A stretch of DNA of 64,000 nucleotides from an uncultured Bacteroidota bacterium (GTDB taxonomy: Bacteria > Bacteroidota > Bacteroidia > Chitinophagales > Chitinophagaceae), in NCBI GenBank assembly GCA_937928385.1, contig CALEZD010000042.1, positions 11,984 through 75,983 of the forward strand, in the 5' to 3' direction. Made by a program: the position numbers and the translations under genes. Below the pieces are notes generated by a model. It saw only the letters and a program-made list of their open reading frames with translations, was not told the DNA's origin and did no database searches. Within the stretch, counting starts at the first letter, position 1; the number at the start of each line of letters is the position of its first letter. Of the stretch, positions 1 through 8,985 are shown one piece after another.

Positions 1-1
1 A

Positions 2-3000
2 AACGAACTGCACAACTACGGCATTACACGTATCTACTCTCCCGACGATGGACGTTCCCTCGGTTTGCAGGGTATGATAGACGACTTAATAGAAAAGAGC
101 GACTACCCCACAGGCAATCAGCTGAACGGCGAGGTGGGCCACTTGCAGGATAAAGACCCCAAGTCGATAGCCAAACTGATATCGGCTGCTGAAAACTTCA
201 ACGAGCTGCCCGAAACACAGGCATTGCTGAAGAAGGTACAGGAGCTGTCTGCCAAATCAAAAACCCCAGTGCTGGGCATTACGGGTACGGGTGGTGCGGG
301 CAAAAGCTCGCTGGTAGATGAGCTGGTGCGCAGGTTCCTCATCGATTTTAAAGACAAAAACATAGGCATCATATCTGTTGACCCGTCTAAACGTAAAACA
401 GGGGGTGCATTGCTGGGCGACCGTATCCGCATGAACGCCATCCGCAACGACAGGGTATATATGCGCAGTATGGCTACCCGCCAGAGCAACCTGGCTGTGT
501 CTAAGTACATACTGGATGCGGTGAACATATTAAAAGCTGCCGAGTACGATTTGATCATACTCGAAACATCGGGCATAGGCCAGAGCGATACGCAGATAAC
601 CGACTACTGCGATATGAGCATGTATGTGATGACACCCGAGTACGGTGCGGCTACGCAGTTGGAGAAGATTGACATGCTGGACTTTGCGGATATTGTAGTC
701 ATCAACAAGTTTGACAAGCGTGGTGCACTCGACGCCCTGCGCGATGTGAAGAAACAATACCAGCGCAACCACAAGCTGTTCGACAAAGACCCGGAAACTA
801 TGCCGGTGTTTGGCACCATCGCCTCACAGTTCAACGACCCCGGTACCAATACTATGTACAAGTCGCTGATGGATATTGTAGCTGCAAAAACGGGTGCTGA
901 TTTACATTCTACCTTCGAGGTGAGCAACGAGATGAGCGAGAAGATATTTATCATTCCGCCCAAGCGTACCCGCTACCTCAGCGAAATATCGGAGAACAAC
1001 CGCAACTACGATAAGTGGGCCAAAGAGCAATCGGCCATAGCGCAAAAGCTCTTCGGTATAAAGAAAACTATAGAAACCCTGCAGGGAAGTGATATAGAAG
1101 ATAAAGACCGTTTGATAAAAACACTGCAGGAGGTGTACAGCAAAACAGAGCTGGACCTGGACAATAAGAATAAGCTACTGCTGGAAAACTGGGATGCCAA
1201 GAAACACCTCTTTACCGATGAGTATTACACCTTTAAAGTCCGCGATAAAGAACTGAAGATATTAACGCATACGGAATCACTCTCGCATACACAGGTACCC
1301 AAAGTAGCCGTGCCCAAGTTTGAAGCATGGGGCGAGATACTGCAATGGGCGCTGAGCGAAAACTTCCCGGGTGAGTTCCCGTATGCAGCGGGTATCTATC
1401 CGTTCAAGCGGGAGGGTGAAGACCCTACCCGTATGTTTGCCGGCGAGGGTGGGCCTGAGCGTACTAACAAACGTTTCCACTATGTATCGTTGGGTATGCC
1501 TGCCAAGCGTTTGAGTACGGCATTCGATAGCGTAACTCTGTACGGTCAAGACCCCGACCACAGGCCGGATATATATGGTAAGATAGGCAACTCTGGTGTA
1601 AGCATCTGCTGCCTGGACGATGCCAAGAAGTTGTACAGCGGTTTCAACCTCGCCGACCCCAAGACATCGGTATCTATGACCATCAACGGCCCCGCGCCTA
1701 CCATTACCGCCTTCTTTATGAACGCTGCCATAGACCAGCAATGCGAGTTGTACATCAAAGCCAACGGGCTGGAAGAAGAAGTAAATAAAAAAATCAACGC
1801 GATATATAAAGATAAAGGTATCGCACGCCCTACTTACAATCCGTCTGTATTTGGTGGAGGTGCCGAAGGTTCGTTGCCGCAGGGTAATGATGGATTAGGT
1901 TTAATGTTGCTCGGTGTTACCGGCGACCAGGTTTTGCCTGCTGATGTGTACGAGAAGATTAAAATTGACACACTGAAATCCGTTCGTGGTACCGTACAGG
2001 CAGATATATTGAAAGAAGACCAGGCACAGAATACCTGCATCTTCTCTACGGAGTTCTCGCTACGTGTGATGGGTGATGTGCAGCAGTACTTCATTGATAA
2101 CGGTGTCCGCAATTTCTATTCGGTATCTATCAGTGGTTACCATATTGCAGAGGCGGGTGCTAACCCTATATCTCAGTTGGCGTTTACGCTCAGCAATGGT
2201 TTCACATTTGTAGAATATTACCTGAGCCGCGGTATGAACATTGATGACTTCGCGCCCAACTTATCTTTCTTCTTCAGCAATGGTATAGACCCTGAATACA
2301 GCGTGATAGGCCGCGTAGCACGCCGTATATGGGCCAAAGCTATGAAGTTGAAATATGGTGGTAACGAACGTTCTCAGATGCTGAAGTACCATATCCAGAC
2401 ATCGGGCCGGTCGCTGCACGCACAGGAGATTGACTTCAACGACATACGTACTACACTGCAGGCGCTGTACGCGATATACGATAACTGTAATTCGCTGCAC
2501 ACAAACGCTTACGACGAGGCCATCACCACACCAACTGAAGAAAGCGTACGCCGTGCTATGGCAATTCAGCTCATCATCAACAAAGAGCTGGGTCTGGCTA
2601 AGAATGAGAATCCGTTACAGGGTTCTTTCATCATAGAAGAACTGACTGACCTGGTAGAAGAAGCGGTATTGACTGAGTTCGACCGCATAACAGAACGCGG
2701 TGGTGTATTGGGTGCAATGGAGACTATGTACCAGCGCAGCAAGATACAGGAAGAAAGCCTGTATTATGAAACACTGAAACACAACGGTGAGTTCCCGATA
2801 ATAGGTGTGAATACATTCCTGAGCAGCAAAGGTTCACCAACAGTCATACCTCGTGAAGTAATTCGCTCTACTACGGAGGAAAAGGAATTCCAGATACAGA
2901 CAGTACAGAACCTGTGGAAGCGCAGCGGTGAGAAAGGCCCTGAAATGCTGCGCAGACTACAGGAGACAGCTGTTAAAAACGAGAACATGTTTGCCGCGCT

Positions 3001-3085
3001 GATGGAAACAGTTAAATATTGTTCGCTGGGGCAAATATCCAAAGCCCTGTTTGATGTAGGCGGGCAGTACAGGAGGAATATGTAA
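2..3085 (+). CDS. icmF: IcmF-type fused isobutyryl-CoA mutase, 5'-truncated by the window edge
   Basis: The reading frame is open from base 2, so the first codons visible are the end of an N-terminal B12-binding domain (SPDDGRSLGLQGMIDDLIE); the DxHxxG cobalamin motif must lie upstream of the window. Next comes a MeaI-like G3E GTPase chaperone domain with a P-loop (GTGGAGKSS, about base 290) and an NKFD base-recognition motif (about base 705). The C-terminal two thirds is the mutase barrel (YPFKREGEDPTRMFAGEGG, then AFDSVTLYGQDP). The B12 - GTPase - mutase order is specific to IcmF, which interconverts isobutyryl-CoA and n-butyryl-CoA; the Phe in YPF agrees with that rather than methylmalonyl-CoA specificity. 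About 1027 residues are visible against roughly 1090 in the family. The next gene starts 3 nt after the stop. Confidence 0.92.
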   Translation, partial: NELHNYGITRIYSPDDGRSLGLQGMIDDLIEKSDYPTGNQLNGEVGHLQDKDPKSIAKLISAAENFNELPETQALLKKVQELSAKSKTPVLGITGTGGAGKSSLVDELVRRFLIDFKDKNIGIISVDPSKRKTGGALLGDRIRMNAIRNDRVYMRSMATRQSNLAVSKYILDAVNILKAAEYDLIILETSGIGQSDTQITDYCDMSMYVMTPEYGAATQLEKIDMLDFADIVVINKFDKRGALDALRDVKKQYQRNHKLFDKDPETMPVFGTIASQFNDPGTNTMYKSLMDIVAAKTGADLHSTFEVSNEMSEKIFIIPPKRTRYLSEISENNRNYDKWAKEQSAIAQKLFGIKKTIETLQGSDIEDKDRLIKTLQEVYSKTELDLDNKNKLLLENWDAKKHLFTDEYYTFKVRDKELKILTHTESLSHTQVPKVAVPKFEAWGEILQWALSENFPGEFPYAAGIYPFKREGEDPTRMFAGEGGPERTNKRFHYVSLGMPAKRLSTAFDSVTLYGQDPDHRPDIYGKIGNSGVSICCLDDAKKLYSGFNLADPKTSVSMTINGPAPTITAFFMNAAIDQQCELYIKANGLEEEVNKKINAIYKDKGIARPTYNPSVFGGGAEGSLPQGNDGLGLMLLGVTGDQVLPADVYEKIKIDTLKSVRGTVQADILKEDQAQNTCIFSTEFSLRVMGDVQQYFIDNGVRNFYSVSISGYHIAEAGANPISQLAFTLSNGFTFVEYYLSRGMNIDDFAPNLSFFFSNGIDPEYSVIGRVARRIWAKAMKLKYGGNERSQMLKYHIQTSGRSLHAQEIDFNDIRTTLQALYAIYDNCNSLHTNAYDEAITTPTEESVRRAMAIQLIINKELGLAKNENPLQGSFIIEELTDLVEEAVLTEFDRITERGGVLGAMETMYQRSKIQEESLYYETLKHNGEFPIIGVNTFLSSKGSPTVIPREVIRSTTEEKEFQIQTVQNLWKRSGEKGPEMLRRLQETAVKNENMFAALMETVKYCSLGQISKALFDVGGQYRRNM

Positions 3086-3088
3086 GCA

Positions 3089-4057
3089 ATGAAGCGAATA
3101 CTGGCTTTAATAACACTGTCACTAATTAGCCTGTCGGGTACGGGTAAATCCATTCCCGCATTGGATAGCTTTTTTATTAATAGTCTTTCAAAAGACTATT
3201 CTGAAGAGTCAATGATTGATTTTTTCAATCTTATTGATTCACTTGATGCTATTGCATACTTGATAGATCACGAGCCGGGGGCGTTAGCTCAATATGCACG
3301 ACATAGGAACCGTCCGGCTGGGAACGTTGAAGAGCTCGCGCTATTATCAGACTCAATTGGCATGGATGCAGCTTGGGAACTGCTGGAAGCGAGAAATGTT
3401 GCAGGCGTAACCTACGATACAACTATGCCGGAATGGTATTATCTGCCCGATTTCAAGAACGAGCAACTGTATGTAAAAGGTATAAGACAATTATTGTTTT
3501 CTGCTAACATTTACCAGCGTGCTATAGCTTATAAACTTATTGGGGCCACAAAAGATACAGGCTTTTCACAAGCAGTAGCCAAATCCATTAAAAATGAAGG
3601 GGATAGTTATTCAGGTGTTTGGAATGCCTATGCTGTGTCACAAATAGCACGTACATCTACAACTGAGTTGTTTGAATACATTGTAAAATATGAACATTTT
3701 GGTGACGCACACATTATTCCGTTGTATTTACAAATGGATACATTAAGCATATTAAAAACCAGCTACAGCAAGATAACTGACACAAATAAGAAAGCACAGG
3801 TACTTGCTTTACAGGCAATAGCATTACTAGATAGTTCCGAAAGGCCTTTATCCTATATAACAACTGCCTTGAATACCTGGGATGAAGATTTAAAAGGCTA
3901 TGCTGTTGCTGCGTTGGGTATGCATCAAAAAAAGGATTTATTGCAATACTTAAAGCCGCTAGCTGCTAATCCTAATCTAAAGCAAATTATTATACAAGTG
4001 TTGAGGGAAAGTACATCTCGTAGAGATAGAGAATTTGCGAATACCCTCGCTGAGTAG
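3089..4057 (+). CDS. Secreted hypothetical protein with HEAT-like helical repeats
   Basis: 322 residues. The N-terminus (MKRILALITLSLISLSGTGK) reads as a Sec signal peptide, so the product is probably periplasmic or lipid-independent secreted. The rest is alpha-helical. From about residue 130 it contains repeating helical pairs of the kind IYQRAIAYKLIGATKD, SGVWNAYAVSQIART and DEDLKGYAVAALGMHQK, suggesting HEAT/armadillo-like scaffolding repeats. It starts 3 nt after the IcmF stop, so it is probably co-transcribed, but no functional link to the mutase is evident. Its codons look more AT-rich than those of icmF. I do not recognise a named family. Confidence 0.7.
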   Translation: MKRILALITLSLISLSGTGKSIPALDSFFINSLSKDYSEESMIDFFNLIDSLDAIAYLIDHEPGALAQYARHRNRPAGNVEELALLSDSIGMDAAWELLEARNVAGVTYDTTMPEWYYLPDFKNEQLYVKGIRQLLFSANIYQRAIAYKLIGATKDTGFSQAVAKSIKNEGDSYSGVWNAYAVSQIARTSTTELFEYIVKYEHFGDAHIIPLYLQMDTLSILKTSYSKITDTNKKAQVLALQAIALLDSSERPLSYITTALNTWDEDLKGYAVAALGMHQKKDLLQYLKPLAANPNLKQIIIQVLRESTSRRDREFANTLAE

Positions 4058-4174
4058 CAAAACTCGAACATTATAGCCTGAAAACGGTTCCTGACAACCC
4101 TCATCTTTTCCCCTTAATTATTGTTATACAGTTGTTTATGTTACCATAACACATTAAAAGGGAACAAATTTTAG

Positions 4175-4182
4175 TAATTTTG
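4175..4182 (+). promoter_or_regulatory. Bacteroidota -7 box upstream of tamB
   Basis: TAATTTTG matches TAnnTTTG exactly and lies 22 nt before the TTG start of tamB. No convincing -33 TTG was found at the usual spacing, so this is a half-supported promoter. Confidence 0.5.
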
Positions 4183-4204
4183 TAGTATATTCTGATACAT
4201 CTGT

Positions 4205-7200
4205 TTGAAGAAATTCCTGAAAATATCACTATACGTGCTCGGCAGCATCATCTTACTGGTGGTGCTGTTATTCTTATTTATCAACAGCAAGTGGGGGCAG
4301 GACATCATCCGGGATAAGGCCGTGTCCTTTCTTAAAGACAAACTGAAAACAGAAGTACAGGTGGGTGAACTCAGGTTATCCCTGCCCTACTGGATAGAAT
4401 TGAAAGACGTACTTGTGATGGATCGGGCCCACGATACCCTGGCATCCATAGGCAGGTTGAGGGTTGACATCGCCATGCTGAAGTTGATAAGTGGCGAAAT
4501 AGAGATAGAAAACCTGGAGCTGGAAAACACATACGCCAATCTATATCGTAATTATCCTGACACGACTTTTAACTTCGATTTTATCGCCCAATCCTTTTCT
4601 TCCGATTCGCCTAAGGAGCCAAAAGCGAAAAAAGACACTACTACAACTATTGATATAGACGTAGAGAAAATAGCATTTAAAAATATCAGGTTCAATTTCC
4701 TGGATTATTCCGGCGGTGTACAATTCCGTATCGCATTAGATACATTGGGGCTGAAAGGAAGAAAAACCGACATCAGCAAACTGGCATTTACGGTGGACGA
4801 TGTGCTGATAGCAGGGGTGACCAGTTCCGTGAAAATTGATACATCTATTATCCCGCCTTCAGGTGATACAACTTCCGGAGCCTTACCTGTTATCTATGCC
4901 GGCAGGTTGCAACTGAAAGATATCAACTTCTCATTTGATGACTTGCAGCAGCCCCACCAGGAAGAAGGTATTGACTATGTACATCTTGATTTAAAAGATG
5001 TGGCACTTGATGCTGAAAACGCGTACTATACTATAGACTCCACCAGTGGTATAATTAACCACCTGGCTGCAAAAGAAAAAAGTGGAGTGGACCTGCGTAA
5101 GTTCAAAAGCAGTTTTGCTTATTATGCTCATGGCGCTTACCTGCACGACCTGTACTTAGAAACCGCCAATTCGATTGTACGCGATAATCTCGAAATACAT
5201 TACTCATCCATTAAATCGCTTAAGGAGCAATTGGGTGAAATGGAGCTCCATATTAACCTCGGGAAAACTGTGGTGGGGGTAAAGGACATACTCATTTTCG
5301 CACCTGATTTACGTTCGCAGGAATTATTCAGGCAGAATAGCAATGAGCAACTGCAACTGACTACGGCTATTAACGGGAAACTGAAATCGTTGAACATTGA
5401 TGATTTCTATTTGTCAGGCTTGGATGGAACAGTGGTAGATATGAGCGGACAGCTTAACGGCCTGCCAGATGCGAATAAAATCAACTACGATTTTCTTATT
5501 GCAGAAATCCGCTCTACCGAAAAAGACATCATGGCCTTTATTCCGGAAGATGTGGTGGCCAGCGTGGACTTGCCTGAACATTTTTCATTGACCGGGCAGA
5601 TATCAGGAACCACCCTGGATTACAATCCTGATATAGCGCTGGTAAGTACCGACGGTTCTGCTACAGTAAAAGGCTACCTGCATATGTCGGGCGGAACAGG
5701 CAATGAAAAATACAAGCTATATGTAACCACAGATAAGCTGAACATTGGCAAAATACTCAGGCAGGATTCTGTATTAGGACGTATTACCGCTAATATAAAT
5801 GCGCAAGGCAGCAGCTTCGATGTTAAGCGTATGAACACTGTGTTGAAAGGCGACATCAGTTCGTTGTGGGCAATGGGATATAATTACACTAATATTCAGC
5901 TGGACGGAAGTATACAAAAACAGCAGGCAATATTGGAATTACTATCTGCCGACCCGAATGCGGACTTTAACCTGAACGCTGCAGCAGACCTGAGCGGGGA
6001 ATACCCGACACTCACAGGCAGGCTTGAAGCGGATAGCATTAACCTGTATGCACTGAAACTGGCGGGTGAAGAACTGGGGTTAACCACCAATATAGACTTT
6101 AACTTCCCGTACCTGAATCCAGACTATCCTTATGGCGATGTCGTCATCAGCGCGACAGGTGTGTACACTAAAGACGACCGGTATTTCATGGACACGCTCC
6201 TGGTGAGTGCTAAATCTTCGCCCGATACAGGACAGCATATTGATATTAATGCGGATTTTATTTTCGCGTCAATTACGGGTAATATCCCCCTCACAAAATC
6301 GGGTGCACTCATTCAGCAACAAATAAATAAATACAATCCACTGCAGGCAAGGGATACTACGGCACCGGATACTTCTGAAAGCAGCATGGCAGGTTATACG
6401 CTCGCCCTGGATGCTACCATTACCGATAGGCCATTGTTGCGCACTTTACTACCATCGTTAGAATACCTGCAACCCACTACCCTGCAAGCTAGTATTTCGC
6501 AAGATTCATTAAATGTGTATGCCAGTATTCCGGGATTGGGGTATAGTGATATGCTGGTAGACAGTGCAGTTTTAGCTATCAACAATACCTCTCCGCATAG
6601 AATAGCCTACAACCTGTCCCTGCAAAGTTTTTCGCAAGGTACTACACAGCTCTGGTACCCGAATATATCGGGCGGAATGGACAGCAGTAATATTACTGCA
6701 AGAGCTGTTGTAAAAGACCTGGAAAAGAAAGACAGGTACGTGGTCAATGCCATCCTGGATATGGACAGCAGCCAACAAACAATATCTCTGCAGGAGGGTC
6801 TGATGCTCAATTACCGCAACTGGACAGTAAGCCCGGGTAACAAAATAGTGATAGACGACAGTGGGTTATATGCGGATAATTTCAAGCTCAGCCATAACGA
6901 TGGTGCTATTGCATTGCAAAGCGAAAGGCAAGAACCTAACGCACCGCTTGATATTACCATTAAAAATTTCCTCATTTCTGATATTGTACAGGTAATACAG
7001 CAGGATAGCCTTGTGGCAAACGGCTTGCTCAATAGTAACATAAAAGTGACCAATCTTTCAGGCAATATAGCTGCTACCGGTAAGTTAACGGTTGACCATC
7101 TTTCCATTACAGGAGATACGATAGGAGATTTGCATGTAGACCTGCTGGAGGCGTCAGCCAATGAGATAGATACACGCATCACGCTCAACGGAAACGGCAA

Positions 7201-8977
7201 TGACCTTGTGATTACCGGCTCTTATTACCCTGAGCCGCAAAATGGCAACAACTTTGATTTGCAGATGGATGTCCACTCGCTGAACATGCAAGCAGCGGAA
7301 GGCCTGGCAGCCGGGCAACTCAGGAACAGTTCAGGTAAGTTAAGTGGTGATATAGACATAACGGGTACTATTGAGCAACCTAAGTTAAACGGCGAATTAC
7401 GTACGGACCAGGTAAAAACAACCATTGTACAATTGGGTGCTGCATTCACCATGCGTAACGAAGTCATAAGTTTTTCAGGAGATAAGATATCTTTCAACAA
7501 TTTCACCTTAGAGGACAATACGGGCAATACCGGTATACTGAATGGAGACGTGAGCATAAAGTCACTCAGCAAACCAAGTCTTGATATTAATTTTAAAGCG
7601 GACCACTGGCAGGTGCTGAATTCTACGTCCAGGCAAAATGATTTGTTTTACGGTGAACTATTTATCAGTAGTAATATAGATATTACCGGTCCCGCGGCGG
7701 CACCATCAGTCGAGGGTCTGCTGACCATACACGATAGTACAGATTTCACCATCAATATACCCGAGGATGAACCCGGTGTGGAAGAACGTGAGGGCGTAAT
7801 AGAATTTGTAGATAAAAGCGCTCCTGAAGGTTTTCAAAGGCCGGTTAAGAAAGACGAATCGGAAGCCATGGCGATACAAACAGGTGCAGACCTGAATCTG
7901 AATATCGCCATCGAAGATGACGCCAGGTTCAATGTAGTAATAGACCCTGCAAGTGGTGATATGTTAAGCGTAAAAGGAGAGGCTAACCTGAACACACAAA
8001 TCAATCCTGATGGCACGATAGGCCTGGCAGGCGTATATACGCTGAAGGATGGCTTTTACGAACTGAACTATTCGCTGGTTAAGAGGAAATTCAAAATAAA
8101 AGAAGGCAGCGAAATCAAGTTTGCCGGCGACCCGCTTAAAGCGGAAGTAGACATCACTGCCGAATATACTGCCAATATCCCTCCTTATGAATTGGTGCAA
8201 AATGAAATAGACGAGCAAAATTCTATTTATTATAAACAACGGTTGCCGTTCAGTGTGGTACTGAAACTCTCAGGTGAAATATTAGAGCCTGAGGTGGCAT
8301 TTGATATTACTTTGCCAACTGAAAAAAACTATCGTGCTAATTCGGAGGTAATTCCCATAGTACAGGGCAAACTGCAGCAAATGCGCAACAACCCGTCTGA
8401 GATGAATAAACAGGTGTTTGCCGCTTTGGTGCTCAACAAATTTATTGCCCCGGACCCCTTGGAATCTATGGGTGGTACCAGTACAGAATATGTGGTACGC
8501 CAGAGTGCCAGCCGCTTCCTCAGCGCACAACTCAATAGGCTGTCTGATGAATTGGTGAAAGGACTGGATGTGAACGTAGATCTGCAAAGCACAGAAGATT
8601 ATACTACCGGGGCAAAACGTAACAGGACAGATCTGAACCTCTCTGCTACCAAACAACTATTTGACGAGCGGTTGAGTGTAACAGTAGGCAATAACTTTGA
8701 ACTGGAAGGGGCGGAAGAAGGAAATAACAACAACAGCAACCTGATACCCGGTAACCTGGCAGTAGATTATAAATTATCTACCGACGGGCGCTACCTCATC
8801 AGGATATTCAGGAGAAGGGATAATATCAATATAGTAGAGGGCGTATCCGTAGAGACGGGCGTTAGCTTTGTTATTACATTAGATTACAATCGCTTCCGCA
8901 ATATCTTCAGGGGAAAGAAAAGAGAACAGGAAGAAGCGGAAAAAGAAAAAACTGACGAATCTCAGGGAACATATTAG
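4205..8977 (+). CDS. tamB: TamB-type translocation and assembly module protein (DUF490)
   Basis: 1590 residues. It has an N-terminal membrane anchor (about residues 7-27, LYVLGSIILLVVLLFLF) followed by a very long beta-rich periplasmic region typical of AsmA/TamB lipid-transfer bridges. The C-terminal quarter (about residues 1230-1560) carries the conserved DUF490 part, with LKDGFYELNYSLVKRKFKI and KQVFAALVLNKFIAP, then a charged tail. TamB proteins span the periplasm and work with an Omp85 partner in outer-membrane assembly or phospholipid transport. That partner gene begins 8 nt downstream. The start is a TTG; no in-frame ATG lies between the promoter box and the hydrophobic segment. Confidence 0.9.
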   Translation: MKKFLKISLYVLGSIILLVVLLFLFINSKWGQDIIRDKAVSFLKDKLKTEVQVGELRLSLPYWIELKDVLVMDRAHDTLASIGRLRVDIAMLKLISGEIEIENLELENTYANLYRNYPDTTFNFDFIAQSFSSDSPKEPKAKKDTTTTIDIDVEKIAFKNIRFNFLDYSGGVQFRIALDTLGLKGRKTDISKLAFTVDDVLIAGVTSSVKIDTSIIPPSGDTTSGALPVIYAGRLQLKDINFSFDDLQQPHQEEGIDYVHLDLKDVALDAENAYYTIDSTSGIINHLAAKEKSGVDLRKFKSSFAYYAHGAYLHDLYLETANSIVRDNLEIHYSSIKSLKEQLGEMELHINLGKTVVGVKDILIFAPDLRSQELFRQNSNEQLQLTTAINGKLKSLNIDDFYLSGLDGTVVDMSGQLNGLPDANKINYDFLIAEIRSTEKDIMAFIPEDVVASVDLPEHFSLTGQISGTTLDYNPDIALVSTDGSATVKGYLHMSGGTGNEKYKLYVTTDKLNIGKILRQDSVLGRITANINAQGSSFDVKRMNTVLKGDISSLWAMGYNYTNIQLDGSIQKQQAILELLSADPNADFNLNAAADLSGEYPTLTGRLEADSINLYALKLAGEELGLTTNIDFNFPYLNPDYPYGDVVISATGVYTKDDRYFMDTLLVSAKSSPDTGQHIDINADFIFASITGNIPLTKSGALIQQQINKYNPLQARDTTAPDTSESSMAGYTLALDATITDRPLLRTLLPSLEYLQPTTLQASISQDSLNVYASIPGLGYSDMLVDSAVLAINNTSPHRIAYNLSLQSFSQGTTQLWYPNISGGMDSSNITARAVVKDLEKKDRYVVNAILDMDSSQQTISLQEGLMLNYRNWTVSPGNKIVIDDSGLYADNFKLSHNDGAIALQSERQEPNAPLDITIKNFLISDIVQVIQQDSLVANGLLNSNIKVTNLSGNIAATGKLTVDHLSITGDTIGDLHVDLLEASANEIDTRITLNGNGNDLVITGSYYPEPQNGNNFDLQMDVHSLNMQAAEGLAAGQLRNSSGKLSGDIDITGTIEQPKLNGELRTDQVKTTIVQLGAAFTMRNEVISFSGDKISFNNFTLEDNTGNTGILNGDVSIKSLSKPSLDINFKADHWQVLNSTSRQNDLFYGELFISSNIDITGPAAAPSVEGLLTIHDSTDFTINIPEDEPGVEEREGVIEFVDKSAPEGFQRPVKKDESEAMAIQTGADLNLNIAIEDDARFNVVIDPASGDMLSVKGEANLNTQINPDGTIGLAGVYTLKDGFYELNYSLVKRKFKIKEGSEIKFAGDPLKAEVDITAEYTANIPPYELVQNEIDEQNSIYYKQRLPFSVVLKLSGEILEPEVAFDITLPTEKNYRANSEVIPIVQGKLQQMRNNPSEMNKQVFAALVLNKFIAPDPLESMGGTSTEYVVRQSASRFLSAQLNRLSDELVKGLDVNVDLQSTEDYTTGAKRNRTDLNLSATKQLFDERLSVTVGNNFELEGAEEGNNNNSNLIPGNLAVDYKLSTDGRYLIRIFRRRDNINIVEGVSVETGVSFVITLDYNRFRNIFRGKKREQEEAEKEKTDESQGTY

Positions 8978-8985
8978 TAACGTAA

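Noticed and set aside
118..2500. Long minus-strand ORFs opposite icmF
   Set aside because: The plus frame has full IcmF motifs; the minus ORFs have no recognisable domains and no promoter.
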